From: an uncultured Ilyobacter sp. | Lineage (GTDB): Bacteria > Fusobacteriota > Fusobacteriia > Fusobacteriales > Fusobacteriaceae | DNA: 64,000 bases | Direction of reading: 5' to 3' | Assembly: GCF_963668515.1 (NCBI RefSeq) | Contig: NZ_OY764865.1 | Span: forward strand, 248,001 to 312,000 | Shown: positions 1 to 9,261 of the stretch, in pieces | How the letters are laid out: each line of letters starts with the position of its first letter | Numbering within the stretch: position 1 is the first letter of the stretch | The notes under the pieces: model-generated | What the model was told of the DNA's origin: nothing | Database searches by the model: none | The model's input: the letters and a program-made list of their open reading frames with translations, nothing else | Translations under genes and position numbers: made by a program

Positions 1-54
1 TTTTTAGATAGTTCCCCCTATAAATGTAATTCTTAGGTAAAACTGCTTCTTTTT

Positions 55-422
55 TTATGTCCCGGTGAACCAATGATTTACATCAAAATTAAATAGTCTG
101 AACACCCCTTGCAGGAAACTATCTGTGGAGGCTGCAATGATAACAGTCCCGATCCCAGCATATCCTCCTAGAAGATAGACAGTGTATTGAGGATTGTTCC
201 GCTACCTATTCTTTCTCCTAAAAAAAGGTCTAGAGTTATAACAGTACCTCCTACAAGAATGGCAGCCTGGCCTATTGTTATCCCCCCAACCTTTGAAATC
301 CCTTGCTGGAGTACATCCCAGGGCGAAAACCCTAAGCTGGATTTTATTATTATAACTAAACCTAGAGAGCAGCAAAAGAATCCTAAAATTAATTTTATAT
401 ACCTAAAGATCTCTTTTTTCAA
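55..422 (-). pseudogene. YczE-like membrane protein, internally deleted
   Basis: The leftward frame from 422 encodes 84 residues typical of the start of YczE/YyaS-type integral membrane proteins: a first membrane helix, then SLGFSPWDVLQQG, then a second helix. It stops at 168. A different frame immediately downstream, read to a TAA at 55-57, encodes GGYAGIGTVIIAA followed by a hydrophobic end, which matches the C-terminal GxxGIGTVI region of the same family. About 100 middle residues are therefore missing and the two ends are out of frame. This is best read as a decayed gene. Its former role is unknown. Confidence 0.6.
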
Positions 423-556
423 TATTTTCCCCCTTTAGAACCTGTACACATAAATAAATATTCTAAGTAGAATGCCCCAAATAAAGGGAAATGCAAGTAT
501 ATTTATTGCAGTTAAATAGTTTTGATATAAGCCACTGGAAGGTTACTTTTAAAAGC

Positions 557-1507
557 TTAAATCCATTTTTTAAACTTTAATATTCCAAGGGTTATTATTA
601 TGGACAGAATCATGATAAGTACAGAAAAAGGGTACCCTAGGCTCCATCCTAATTCAGGCATAATGTCGAAGTTCATTCCGTAAATACCAGCTATTAAACT
701 TGGCGGGGCGATACACACTGTGACCACGGTAAAAATTTTAATTATATGATTTTGTTCTAATTCGATCTTACTGGAAATATTATCTTTAAGATCATTGAGC
801 CTGTCGAAGTTATAATTTATATGTCCATTTATTACTGATAAATCCTTGCTCTCAGAAATTAAGAGCTGCTGGCTTCTTTCACTCATGACAGGACTTCTCC
901 TCAGTTGTAATATGATCCTTTGAAGTTCGATTAAGCATTCTTTAAGCTGGATATTATCAAGTTTTATTTTAGTCAGATTATCAAGTTCCTCTATTGAAAT
1001 ATTTTTTAGATCAAGAACTTCTTTGAAATATCTTTTAACCTTCTTTGAAACCAACTCAATGAGATCAGCATAATAATCTGTGAGAGAGCTCAAAAAAAGA
1101 AGAGTGAGTTCCTGGTCTGAATTTATATTGCTTGTATAGAAAATTCTGTTTTTTAAAATCTGAATAAGTGAAATATCCGAGACTCCGTTTAAATTTAGTA
1201 TAAGAATATCCTTCAAAATTATTACGTGAATAAAACCTTCTTCAATTGTTTGATCTTTGCACAAGTTGGGAATGGTTAAGTTTAAAAATATTTGTGAGTC
1301 GATCTCTACGTATCTTGAGCTTATCTCTATCTCACTTCTTTTATCTAAGGGCTGGATAACAAAATCAAATCGTTTAGCTAAGTTGCTTATCTCCTGTTCG
1401 CTGGCTTCCATTAGCTGTATACTTAGAATTTTAGATCTATTTACATCAAGTTCATCTATACTTGAAACTGTTTTGATCTCTCCGTTTTTTAATAAAACCT
1501 CAACCAT
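557..1507 (-). CDS. corA: CorA-like magnesium/divalent cation channel
   Basis: The 316-residue protein has the CorA layout: a large soluble, charged, helix-rich N-terminal part, then two C-terminal membrane helices with the signature YGMNF just after the first. Family members are homopentameric channels in the cytoplasmic membrane that import Mg2+ and sometimes Co2+ or Ni2+. The last residues (KFKKWI) are the usual basic cytoplasmic tail. The ATG at 1507 has a strong AGGAGG ribosome site 5 bases upstream. The gene stands alone, with no M-box-like leader visible upstream. The exact metal cannot be told from sequence. Confidence 0.88.
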   Translation of the reverse strand: MVEVLLKNGEIKTVSSIDELDVNRSKILSIQLMEASEQEISNLAKRFDFVIQPLDKRSEIEISSRYVEIDSQIFLNLTIPNLCKDQTIEEGFIHVIILKDILILNLNGVSDISLIQILKNRIFYTSNINSDQELTLLFLSSLTDYYADLIELVSKKVKRYFKEVLDLKNISIEELDNLTKIKLDNIQLKECLIELQRIILQLRRSPVMSERSQQLLISESKDLSVINGHINYNFDRLNDLKDNISSKIELEQNHIIKIFTVVTVCIAPPSLIAGIYGMNFDIMPELGWSLGYPFSVLIMILSIIITLGILKFKKWI

Positions 1508-2119
1508 GTTCTCCTCCTAGTAATGATGTTGAAATTTGTTGCCTTACAAAACTATATTCTTAAAAATCGCCCATTACCTCTTTTATCTCATTTTTGAATA
1601 TTTTACTTTTTTACTGAAGAAAAGAAAAAGAATAGACTTTAGATTAAAAATAACGGTATTACAACACAAATAAATGAATATGATTTGATTGGCTTGATAT
1701 ATATCTTTTTTATAAACTTCAGTATTTATAGAATTCTATTCCCAGAAAATTATTAGGATATTTCATACCAAAAGAGGTTGTAGAAATGGCTACAGGAACT
1801 ATTAAATTGCTGCCTACAGCCTAGATATTGTAATATGTTAAAATTTCTGATTTAAATTGACAATTCGGGATTTCAGCAAAACAATTATATCACTTACAGA
1901 TAAAAATAAAATTATTTTTAGATCTTGTAAAAGGATAATTTTATTTTGTTTTTAGTATGTATAGTTCGTAAAATGATAACTGAATTCTATTTAAACACTC
2001 TTAAAATTTTGATTTTTTTTATATGAATTTAGTAAAAAATTACTTATTTAACTTTCATTGACATTTATCTGAATAAGAGTTAACTTATTTGAATGATAAC
2101 GAAATAAAGGAGTTGTTTT
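1508..2119. other. AT-rich intergenic stretch
   Basis: This 612-base gap separates corA (leftward) from the GltD-like gene (rightward). It is very AT-rich and has no convincing open frame. The only clear element is a promoter at its right end (2058-2086). A weak GGCT/AGCC stem lies near 1790-1825, but I could not assign it to a known RNA family. Confidence 0.5.
2058..2086 (+). promoter_or_regulatory. Sigma70-type promoter of the GltD-like gene
   Basis: A consensus -35 TTGACA (2058-2063) lies 17 bases before a -10-like TAACTT (2081-2086). The expected start of transcription is about 25 bases before the GTG start of the next gene. Confidence 0.6.
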
Positions 2120-3355
2120 GTGGCTGATATATTAAAAGAAGCTGAAAGGTGTCTAATGTGCAAAAATCCCCGTTGTGTAGCTGCATGTCCTGCCTCTACT
2201 GAAATTCCGAGGATTATAAAATTATTTAAAGAAAATAAAATTATGGAAGCTGGAGAGATATTATTTGAAAACAATCCTCTTTCTTCTGTCTGTGGCCTTA
2301 TCTGTTCCCATGAAACTCAGTGCAAAGGGAATTGTATCCTCGGAATAAAGGGTGACGGTCTAAATTTTGGAGATATAGAAAACTATATATCCTCATTTTA
2401 TCTAGATAGAATGAAACTTGTGGAACCAAAAAAGAGAAATCAGAGTATCGCCATCATCGGTGGGGGACCTGCGGGAATAACGCTGGCTTTTATACTGATT
2501 CAAAAAGGATTTGACATAACTATTTTTGAATCCCATGACAAGATCGGCGGAGTGTTAAGGTATGGAATACCTGAATTCAGGCTTCCTAGAACATTGCTAG
2601 ATAAGCTAGAAGAAAAACTCATTGAGGCCGGAGTGAAAATAAGACCCAATATCTCCATAGGATCTACCATCACTGTAGAAGATCTTTTTTCAGACGGATA
2701 TGAGGCTATCTTTATAGGAACAGGTACATGGAAGCCAAAGAGGTTGCGTATAAAAGGGGAGTCCCTGGGACATACTCATTTTGCTGTAAACTACCTTAAA
2801 AATCCAGATGTATACAGACTTGGTAAGGAGATTGCAATTATAGGAGCGGGGAATGTGGCCATGGATGCAGCCAGGACAGCTATAAGGCATGGAGTTGAAA
2901 AGGCAACTATCTTATTCAGGGATGCCGAAGAATTTATAGAGGCTAGAGAGCACGAGGTAAAATATGCAAAGATTGACGGAGTGGAATTCATGTACCATGT
3001 GGGGCCTACAGAAATTACCGATGATGGAGTAAAAATTGTGGATATGGAGAAATCTATTTCCGAAGATGGGTATCCTGTATTTACCCCTTTAGAGGGATCA
3101 GAGAGGCTGTTTGAAAGTGATTCTGTTATTATTGCCGTAAGTCAGGGTCCAAAATCTAGAATAGTTTCAAATGTAAACAGTATCAAGGTGAATGACAATG
3201 GACTGATCATTACTGACAAGGACGGCCATACAACCATGCCAGGAGTATTCTCAGGAGGGGATGTAGTTACCGGTGCAAAAACGGTGGTAGAAGCAGTAAA
3301 TATATCTAGAAATATAGCTGAGAAGATTGAAGAGTATTTAGATAAAAAAAGTTGA
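2120..3355 (+). CDS. GltD-like NAD(P)H-dependent FAD/Fe-S oxidoreductase
   Basis: The 411-residue protein has the architecture of the glutamate synthase small subunit and its relatives. It starts with a cysteine-rich Fe-S region (CLMCKNPRCVAACP, then CGLICSHETQCKGNC), followed by an FAD-binding Rossmann motif (IIGGGPAG, about residue 110) and a second nucleotide motif (IIGAGNVAMD) for NAD(P)H. It ends with the family's GVFSGGDVV segment. No large glutamate synthase subunit is nearby, so it may serve as a stand-alone electron-transfer partner, as such orphans do in NfnB-like or preTA-like systems; that role is an inference. The start is GTG at 2120 behind AAAGGAG. It appears to be a single-gene transcript. 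Confidence 0.8.
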   Translation: MADILKEAERCLMCKNPRCVAACPASTEIPRIIKLFKENKIMEAGEILFENNPLSSVCGLICSHETQCKGNCILGIKGDGLNFGDIENYISSFYLDRMKLVEPKKRNQSIAIIGGGPAGITLAFILIQKGFDITIFESHDKIGGVLRYGIPEFRLPRTLLDKLEEKLIEAGVKIRPNISIGSTITVEDLFSDGYEAIFIGTGTWKPKRLRIKGESLGHTHFAVNYLKNPDVYRLGKEIAIIGAGNVAMDAARTAIRHGVEKATILFRDAEEFIEAREHEVKYAKIDGVEFMYHVGPTEITDDGVKIVDMEKSISEDGYPVFTPLEGSERLFESDSVIIAVSQGPKSRIVSNVNSIKVNDNGLIITDKDGHTTMPGVFSGGDVVTGAKTVVEAVNISRNIAEKIEEYLDKKS

Positions 3356-3386
3356 AAACAGATAAAACTCATGGGGACCTCAGATA

Positions 3387-3647
3387 ATGGCAATAACTCT
3401 ACCTTTAGTACTCTCAGGAAAGAGTGCCCTTGATTTTAGACTTTGAACTTGTATGCAGATACTATGAAATTTATCGTCTACAAAACTAGAAGGAACTATT
3501 TCCCCCCTCTTATCAGCAGTTGTTATAGATGAGATAACATGTACAGGATCCCTTGTGATTATGGCCATCGGGTTCAATATCTTGGGAGTGACAAAGATAA
3601 AAGTTGCCAATCTCAGTCTGGCTCCCTTTATTCCCATATTTATATAG
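3387..3647 (+). pseudogene. DUF554 (YqgA/YdfK-like) membrane protein, remnant
   Basis: One rightward frame runs from 3387 to a stop at 3645-3647, interrupted by two TGA codons. It reads KSALDF, then after the stops GTISPLLSAVVIDEIT, TGSLVIMAIGFNILG and IKVANL. This is the order of conserved blocks in the C-terminal half of DUF554 proteins (KSxLDF, then a QxxLT-type helix, then GGLLIxxxGLxxxGIxxxxVxNxLPA). The N-terminal half is absent and part of the middle is lost, so the gene is dead. An open frame on the opposite strand here is only its antisense shadow. Confidence 0.6.
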
Positions 3648-3696
3648 TATCTTATTAGAAATTACAGTCAAGAGAATTATTTTAAAATTTAGATGA

Positions 3697-3730
3697 ACAG
3701 ACAGGGTTAATCTCCTGTCTGTTTTTTTTT
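3697..3730 (+). terminator. Rho-independent terminator
   Basis: A 9-bp perfect stem, ACAGACAGG with CCTGTCTGT, has an 8-base loop and is followed by nine T residues. It probably ended the decayed DUF554 gene. Confidence 0.75.
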
Positions 3731-4015
3731 AAAGTTTAAATTGAAAAATAAAAGTTTTTCTAAAGTAAAAGTACCATATTTTTAAGCCAGAAGATGCTAA
3801 AAGGTACATATGTTTGACATTGGAACTTGAAAACGTATTCCTTACATTTTTTCTTTGAAAATAATTAAAAATGTGTTAAAATTTAAGTCTGCAAGAAAAT
3901 TAATATGTAATAAATATATCAAAGGAGTAGATATTCAAATTATAACAGACCTAAAAAATTTTTAAAATCTAGTTTTTATGAAAGAAAAAATTGTGTAATT
4001 ATAATGGAGGATAAG

Positions 4016-5254
4016 ATGAAAAATTTATTTAACAAATGGAATCAGTTGAGCCTAGTTAAGAGAATTATAGCTGGTCTAGTGGTTGGAACACTGTTGGCAA
4101 TTACAGTTCCTGATCTAGCCAAACCAATATCAATATTCGGATCATTATTTGTAGGGGCATTAAAATCAGTTGCACCGATTCTGGTATTCTTTCTTGTAAT
4201 GTCGGCAATATCCCAACATGAGAAAGGACAAAAGACAAACATGAAGTCTGTTGTCACTTTATATCTTGTAGGAACATTTGCAGCAGGACTTGTTGCTGTT
4301 GTAGGAAGTTTTATGTTCCCTGTGGCCATTAAATTGGGTGCTGGAACTGGAAACAGTGTAACACCTCCAGCTGGTGTTGTAGAGGTTTTAAAATCCTTGC
4401 TTCTAAATGTCGTTGACAACCCTATACATGCATTAGCTAGTGCAAACTACATAGGTATTTTATCATGGGCAGTGTTACTAGGGGTTGCACTAAAAAATGC
4501 CCCTGCAACAACTAAAACAATGATTTCTAATTTTTCAGATGCCTTATCACAGGTTGTAAGATGGGTTATTAATTTAGCCCCTCTTGGGATTATGGGATTG
4601 GTATTTTCTACTGTTTCAGAAAATGGAATAGGCTCAATGGTGGATTATGGACGTCTTTTAGGTCTGCTTCTTGGGTCCATGTTCTTTATGGCTCTTGTTG
4701 TAAATCCTCTGATCGCATTCTTTATGATTCGTCAGAATCCTTACCCACTTGTTATAAAGTGCCTGAAGCAAAGTGGTATCACAGCTTTCTTCACTAGAAG
4801 TTCAGCTGCAAATATCCCTGTAAATATGGAGTTGTGTGAAGAGCTTGGACTAGAAAAAGACATCTACTCCGTATCAATCCCTCTGGGGGCTACGATCAAT
4901 ATGGCAGGAGCTGCAATTACAATCTCGGTACTGACTCTAGCTGCAGTTAATACACTTGGAATCCAGGTGGATATGGGGACGGCGTTAATTCTCAGTATAC
5001 TGTCAGCTGTAAGTGCTTGTGGAGCATCAGGTGTAGCCGGTGGGTCACTGCTTCTTATCCCGTTGGCATGCAGTTTATTTGGAATTCAAAATGAAGTTGC
5101 AATGCAGGTGGTGGCTGTAGGATTTGTTATAGGGGTTATCCAGGACTCGGTGGAAACAGGTCTGAACTCATCAACAGATGTACTTTTCACAGCTGTGGCT
5201 GAGATGTCAGAATGGAGAAAAAAAGGTAAAAAGATACTTATTGAAAAGGCATAA
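4016..5254 (+). CDS. sstT: Serine/threonine:Na+ symporter SstT
   Basis: The protein (412 residues from this start) matches SstT of the DAACS (SLC1-type) family along its whole length. Visible blocks include [25 protein letters not shown], the substrate-gate segment [13 protein letters not shown] and the [11 protein letters not shown] helix, with about 8-9 membrane segments plus re-entrant loops. The family imports serine and threonine with Na+. An upstream ATG at 4004 exists, but the GGAGG ribosome site lies inside that extension, 5 bases before the ATG at 4016, so 4016 is preferred. The gene is monocistronic, ending in a terminator. It would supply amino acids to this fermenting organism. 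Confidence 0.93.
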   Translation: MKNLFNKWNQLSLVKRIIAGLVVGTLLAITVPDLAKPISIFGSLFVGALKSVAPILVFFLVMSAISQHEKGQKTNMKSVVTLYLVGTFAAGLVAVVGSFMFPVAIKLGAGTGNSVTPPAGVVEVLKSLLLNVVDNPIHALASANYIGILSWAVLLGVALKNAPATTKTMISNFSDALSQVVRWVINLAPLGIMGLVFSTVSENGIGSMVDYGRLLGLLLGSMFFMALVVNPLIAFFMIRQNPYPLVIKCLKQSGITAFFTRSSAANIPVNMELCEELGLEKDIYSVSIPLGATINMAGAAITISVLTLAAVNTLGIQVDMGTALILSILSAVSACGASGVAGGSLLLIPLACSLFGIQNEVAMQVVAVGFVIGVIQDSVETGLNSSTDVLFTAVAEMSEWRKKGKKILIEKA

Positions 5255-5267
5255 AATAGCTAAATAT

Positions 5268-5298
5268 GAAAGGCCCCCTAGTTTTTAGGAGGCCTTTT
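5268..5298 (+). terminator. Terminator after sstT
   Basis: The stem AAAGGCC plus CCTA pairs with TAGG plus GGCCTTT across one C/A mismatch and a short loop, ending in TTTT. The symmetric tails mean it could also stop transcripts from the leftward gene. Confidence 0.75.
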
Positions 5299-5355
5299 AT
5301 TTATGGTGAATTTAAGATTTTAAACTGTGGTCTAATAATTTTAGAAAAATCTAAT

Positions 5356-5868
5356 TTAGATTAATTTTAATATTTCACTGTTTAATATCTCGTATCCCTG
5401 TGGCGAAAGATGAATTCCGTCAACAGAGTACTCACTCTTCAAATTAAGATTTTCATCGCAAAATAAATGATGTAAATCGATAAAATTAAAATTATTAATT
5501 GCGGCATTTTCTTCGATAATTCTATTTAATTTTCTTACCTTCATATTTATTTTTGACCGACCTTCTATGGGAAGTATTGACAGAACAATAATTTTTTTAA
5601 AGTGCTTTCCCAAAGTATGGAATATTTCCTTATAATATTTGTAACTCTTTTTCAAAGAAAATCCCTTTAGTATATCGTTAATTCCAACTTTAAGTATTAC
5701 TTTTTTACAATTAAATTCAGATATTCCATTTATTCTAGACACGATATCCACTGTGGTATTTCCATAGACTCCTAGGTTTATTACCTTGTCATGCTTAAAA
5801 GGATTAAGCTCTGTTATGCTGTCACCCAATAAAATTGTAGTTTTCAATTTCTTCTCCTTGAATTTCAC
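5356..5868 (-). CDS. SGNH/GDSL-family hydrolase
   Basis: This 170-residue protein carries all four SGNH blocks. The nucleophile is Ser17 in LLGDSIT, there is a glycine in block II (LGVYGNTT), Asn in GIND, and the Asp/His pair in DGIHLSPQGY near the C-terminus. Families of this size include acyl-CoA thioesterase/lysophospholipase-type and carbohydrate-ester esterases. No signal peptide is visible, so it should be cytoplasmic. It lies 22 bases downstream of the CoA-disulfide reductase gene on the same strand and may be co-transcribed. The substrate is not predictable. Confidence 0.8.
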   Translation of the reverse strand: MKFKEKKLKTTILLGDSITELNPFKHDKVINLGVYGNTTVDIVSRINGISEFNCKKVILKVGINDILKGFSLKKSYKYYKEIFHTLGKHFKKIIVLSILPIEGRSKINMKVRKLNRIIEENAAINNFNFIDLHHLFCDENLNLKSEYSVDGIHLSPQGYEILNSEILKLI

Positions 5869-5890
5869 TGTTTATTTTTTAAAATTTAGA

Positions 5891-7585
5891 TTATAAAAAA
5901 TTATAATCTGTCACTATTGGTTCTCTTCCTGTTGTCTTATCATTGAAATACTCATAGAAGGATATCCCCATAAATCCACCAGAGATATTGAATACATTAT
6001 TAAAACCTAGATTTTGAAGGGCCAAAACTGCATTATACGATCTCTGACCAGATCTGCAATGTAAATAAACAGGTTGATCTTTAGGTATCTCATCTACTCT
6101 TCTTCTTAACTCTGACAGAGGTATATTTTTTACACCTTTGATGTGACTCGTATCATACTCTTTTTTCTCTCTTACATCGATTATATATTTTTTATTTTCA
6201 ACTAATTCTCTTACCTTGTGAGCAGCCACCTGTCTGAAAGAACCGTGGAGTAAGTTAGATGCTACATATCCGGCAAAGTTCACAACATCTTTAGCTGTAC
6301 CAAAAGGAGGAGCATAGCAGAGTTCAAGATCTCTTAGATTTTCAATGGTGGCTCCAAACTTTATTGCAGTAGCGATAACATCTATTCTCTTATCTACGTT
6401 TCCTCTACCGATTGCCTGGGCACCTAATATTTTTCCTGTTGGTTTTTCAAATAAAAGTTTAAAATGAACTTCTTCAGAGTCAGGCATGAGTCCAACTTTA
6501 TCCTTAGGAATTATTTTTACAGAATCATATTCAATCTTCATATCTTTTAATAGATGTTCATTTAATCCTGTTGCTGCAGCTCCGTAATTAAAGACTTTTA
6601 TTACTGAAGATCCGATATATCCTGTATTATTGATGCATCTACTATGAATGTGGTCGGCCACTGAACGAGCTTGTTTTTGAGCAGGTCCAGCAAGGGGAAG
6701 TTTAAAATAATCCTGCATCAATGGATTGTAGACCTCTATAGCATCCCCCACGGCATAGATGTCAGAATCCACTGTCATAAAGTTAGGGTCCACCTTCATA
6801 GCTCCAGTCTTTCCTATCTCAAGTCCAGAATTTGTAGCCAGGTCTGTTTCAGAACTTACCCCTATAGCCAGTACCACCACTTCCGAATCTAGTTTTTTCC
6901 CAGACTCCAGTATTACCTTGTTTTTATCAAAAGAACTTACCTTGTCCCCGACGATGAGATCTATTCCGTGATCCATAATTTCCTTATTCAAAATTTGAAC
7001 CATATCATAGTCAAACTGCTTCAAAATCTGAGGCATAGCCTCTACAAGGGAAACATTATAACCAGCTTCCACAAGGTTTTCAGCGCATTCAACCCCTATA
7101 AATCCCCCACCGATTACAGTTATTCTAGAAGGTTTTGTATCTTTGATAAAGAGATTTAATTTTTTTATATCCACCACATTTCTAACGGTAAAAGTATTTA
7201 CTTTTTCTATTCCAGGGATAGATGGCACGATTGGTTTAGCACCTGGAGATAATATTAGTTTATCGTATGATTCCCTGTAAGTCTTTCCAGTAGCAAGATC
7301 TAAAACTTCCACCTCTTTATTTGCCCGGTCTATTTTTAAAACTTCATTATTTACTCTTGCCTCGATATTATACTGGGATGCAAATTTTTCAGGTGACATA
7401 AGGATCAAAGATTCGGCCTGTTTTACAGTTCCGCTCAGATGATATGGAAGGCAGCAATTTGAAAAAGAAACATTGGGTCCCTTTTCAAATATTATTATCT
7501 GGCTTTCTTCGCTCAATCTTCTCAGTCTAGCAGCAGCAGAGGCACCTCCTGCCACACCGCCGACAATTAAATATTTTTTGCCCAT
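5891..7585 (-). CDS. CoA-disulfide reductase with C-terminal rhodanese domain
   Basis: This 564-residue flavoprotein has an N-terminal FAD motif (VGGVAGGASAAARLRR) and the one-cysteine active site at Cys44 in SFSNCCLP. It then has an NAD(P)H-binding motif (VIGGGFIGVECAE), the dimerisation domain, and a rhodanese domain from about residue 450 with active Cys510 in HCRSGQRS. CoADR-rhodanese fusions reduce CoA disulfides, CoA persulfides or polysulfides with NAD(P)H. In anaerobes they serve oxygen and sulfur stress or sulfur respiration. The usual NCGLPYY is NCCLPYH here, which puts a second cysteine next to the catalytic one. The gene follows the corrinoid and Fe-S genes by 33 bases. Reaction class is firm, physiological acceptor is not. 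Confidence 0.9.
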   Translation of the reverse strand: MGKKYLIVGGVAGGASAAARLRRLSEESQIIIFEKGPNVSFSNCCLPYHLSGTVKQAESLILMSPEKFASQYNIEARVNNEVLKIDRANKEVEVLDLATGKTYRESYDKLILSPGAKPIVPSIPGIEKVNTFTVRNVVDIKKLNLFIKDTKPSRITVIGGGFIGVECAENLVEAGYNVSLVEAMPQILKQFDYDMVQILNKEIMDHGIDLIVGDKVSSFDKNKVILESGKKLDSEVVVLAIGVSSETDLATNSGLEIGKTGAMKVDPNFMTVDSDIYAVGDAIEVYNPLMQDYFKLPLAGPAQKQARSVADHIHSRCINNTGYIGSSVIKVFNYGAAATGLNEHLLKDMKIEYDSVKIIPKDKVGLMPDSEEVHFKLLFEKPTGKILGAQAIGRGNVDKRIDVIATAIKFGATIENLRDLELCYAPPFGTAKDVVNFAGYVASNLLHGSFRQVAAHKVRELVENKKYIIDVREKKEYDTSHIKGVKNIPLSELRRRVDEIPKDQPVYLHCRSGQRSYNAVLALQNLGFNNVFNISGGFMGISFYEYFNDKTTGREPIVTDYNFL

Positions 7586-7618
7586 TGAAAACCACTCCTT
7601 AAATTTAGTAATGTAATT

Positions 7619-8134
7619 TTATCTTTCTATCCCGTCTCTAGCCATGACTCCCTGTTCATAATAGTGTTTGATCTCTTTCATTTCTGTTACAAGGTCAGCC
7701 TGCTCTATTACTTTTTCAGGTGCATATCTTCCAGTCAGAACAAGTTCTGTTTCTAAGGGTTTAACTTTCATCAGATAAAGAATCTCTTCCTCTGTTATGA
7801 GATTAAAATACGTAGATACACATATTTCATCTAGTATCACAAGATCATATTTTTTACTGAGAAGAACCTCCAAAACTCTATTATAACCTTCTTTTGCTTT
7901 TTTTATATCTAGTTCACTTACATCGTCACGGGACATAAGGCATTCTTCGGTCCCAAATCGTTCAACTAAAACACCAAGTTTTTCTAAGGTGTTCAGCTCA
8001 CCGTATCTCTGTCCCTTCATAAACTGCCCCATATAAACTTTCAGATTGCTTCCGAGAGCCCTTAGGATAAGTCCGAGACTGGCAGTAGTTTTACCCTTGC
8101 CGTTTCCAGTATAGACCTGTATATAACCTCTCAT
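7619..8134 (-). CDS. cobO: Cob(I)yrinic acid a,c-diamide / cob(I)alamin adenosyltransferase
   Basis: The 171-residue protein belongs to the CobA/CobO/BtuR family. It has the P-loop GNGKGKTTASLG at residues 10-21, the DEICVSTYF segment corresponding to the family's DE(L/I) motif, and the LVLTGRYAP motif. The enzyme transfers the 5'-deoxyadenosyl group of ATP to Co(I) corrinoid, giving coenzyme B12. That cofactor would be needed by the B12-dependent mutase encoded at 37578-39329. The gene lies 42 bases downstream of the DUF1858 gene and 33 bases before the CoADR gene on the same strand, so it is probably part of this cluster. Confidence 0.92.
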   Translation of the reverse strand: MRGYIQVYTGNGKGKTTASLGLILRALGSNLKVYMGQFMKGQRYGELNTLEKLGVLVERFGTEECLMSRDDVSELDIKKAKEGYNRVLEVLLSKKYDLVILDEICVSTYFNLITEEEILYLMKVKPLETELVLTGRYAPEKVIEQADLVTEMKEIKHYYEQGVMARDGIER

Positions 8135-8176
8135 TTTGACCTCCCATATAGATTTTCATAAATCATAAGATTGATT

Positions 8177-8398
8177 TCAACATCCCTTTTCCATATATTT
8201 TATGATTTCCTCTACAATTTCTTCGGAGGACAACCTAGAACTCTCTAAAGCTTCTCTTAAGTTTACCTTTTCAGAAAAAAAACACTCATTGCAGTGCATT
8301 CCATGTTTTTTTAATATTTCAATGAGAGATGGGTATTTTTTTAAAATCTCCTGAATATTCATTTCTAAAAGTATTTTTTTATTTAACATAACCATCAC
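8177..8398 (-). CDS. DUF1858 small redox protein
   Basis: The 73-residue protein has the DUF1858 pattern: a predicted helical segment (ILKKYPSLIEILKKHG), then the dithiol-like motif MHCNECFFS, then a helix that starts REALE. Members often accompany hybrid-cluster or Fe-S proteins and are thought to have a redox-active disulfide. Here the cysteine pair is spaced CxxC. GTG at 8398, ATG at 8395 and ATG at 8389 are all possible starts after a weak AGGTG site. Only 2 bases separate it from the upstream ATPase gene, which indicates an operon. Confidence 0.75.
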   Translation of the reverse strand: MMVMLNKKILLEMNIQEILKKYPSLIEILKKHGMHCNECFFSEKVNLREALESSRLSSEEIVEEIIKYMEKGC

Positions 8399-8400
8399 AC

Positions 8401-9261
8401 CTATTCACTTTTAAGTTTTTCTATAAATTCAAAAAAACCAAGTTTTTCAAAAAAATCTTTTTCTGCAACAGAAGGTATTCTTTTTTGAGTTATAGCCTCT
8501 ACCACTTTTTTTTGAAAAGGAATCTTTAAGGCCATATCAATGCCCATCTCTTCACAATATTTTTCTATTTTTTCTGAATGAGATAAAGAGAGATCATATT
8601 TATTTATAACCACATATATTTTTAACCGGAATTTTTTTGTAAGCTCATAGACCCTTTTAAGATCGTGTATTCCAGAGGAAGTTGGTTCGGTAACTATAAC
8701 CACTTTTTTAGCACCTGTTATAGAGCTTATGACGTTGCACGCTATTCCTGGTGACCCGTCGATTAGGATAGTTTTTTTAGCATTTTCTTCAGCTATTTTT
8801 TTTGCAGTTTTTCTCACTTCGGCTACAAGTTTTCCAGATGCATCTTCTCCTGGTATGAGTTTTGCATGTACCATATCTCCAAAGGAAGTTTCTGAAACAG
8901 ATAACTTACCTATTACAGTATCTTCCATTGTAATTGCCGATGCGGGGCATATATACTCACACAGTCCACAACCTTCACATTTTCCGGAATTTATTTCTAT
9001 CTCATGTGAAATAGCGTTAAATTTGCATAACTCATAGCATTTTTTACACATGATGCACTTGGACTTATCCAAAAAAGCCTTCTGCAGACCGACGAAGTTT
9101 CTTTGAGATTTTTCTTTACTTTCAAAAAGTATATTTAGATCCGGTGCATCTACATCACAGTCGCCTATTACAATATCTTCAAAATAAGGGATAAGAGATG
9201 CAGTTAGAGTTGTCTTACCTGTACCGCCTTTTCCAGAAATTACTACGATTTCATTTATCAT
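8401..9261 (-). CDS. MinD/Mrp-type ATPase with inserted ferredoxin domain (second copy)
   Basis: This 286-residue protein starts with the deviant Walker A motif SGKGGTGKTT. At about residues 70-120 it carries two 4Fe-4S motifs (CIMCKKCYELCKF and CEGCGLCEYICPASA), and after them the ILIDGSPGIACNV switch region. The architecture is that of the paired ParA-like ferredoxin ATPases found next to orange-protein (ORP) genes in anaerobes. It overlaps the stop of the preceding paralogue by 4 bases (ATGA type), so the two are translationally coupled and may form a heterodimer. The likely role is metal-cluster assembly or transfer; the target is unknown. Confidence 0.85.
   Translation of the reverse strand: MINEIVVISGKGGTGKTTLTASLIPYFEDIVIGDCDVDAPDLNILFESKEKSQRNFVGLQKAFLDKSKCIMCKKCYELCKFNAISHEIEINSGKCEGCGLCEYICPASAITMEDTVIGKLSVSETSFGDMVHAKLIPGEDASGKLVAEVRKTAKKIAEENAKKTILIDGSPGIACNVISSITGAKKVVIVTEPTSSGIHDLKRVYELTKKFRLKIYVVINKYDLSLSHSEKIEKYCEEMGIDMALKIPFQKKVVEAITQKRIPSVAEKDFFEKLGFFEFIEKLKSE

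Noticed and set aside
1785..1825. Possible riboswitch upstream of the GltD-like gene
   Set aside because: A GGCT/AGCC stem and a GCTGCC segment are visible, but the conserved core of M-box, cobalamin or other families could not be found, and it lies on the strand opposite to corA.
3380..3637. 85-residue leftward open frame
   Set aside because: It has no ribosome site and lies exactly antisense to the DUF554 remnant, whose conserved blocks read on the plus strand.
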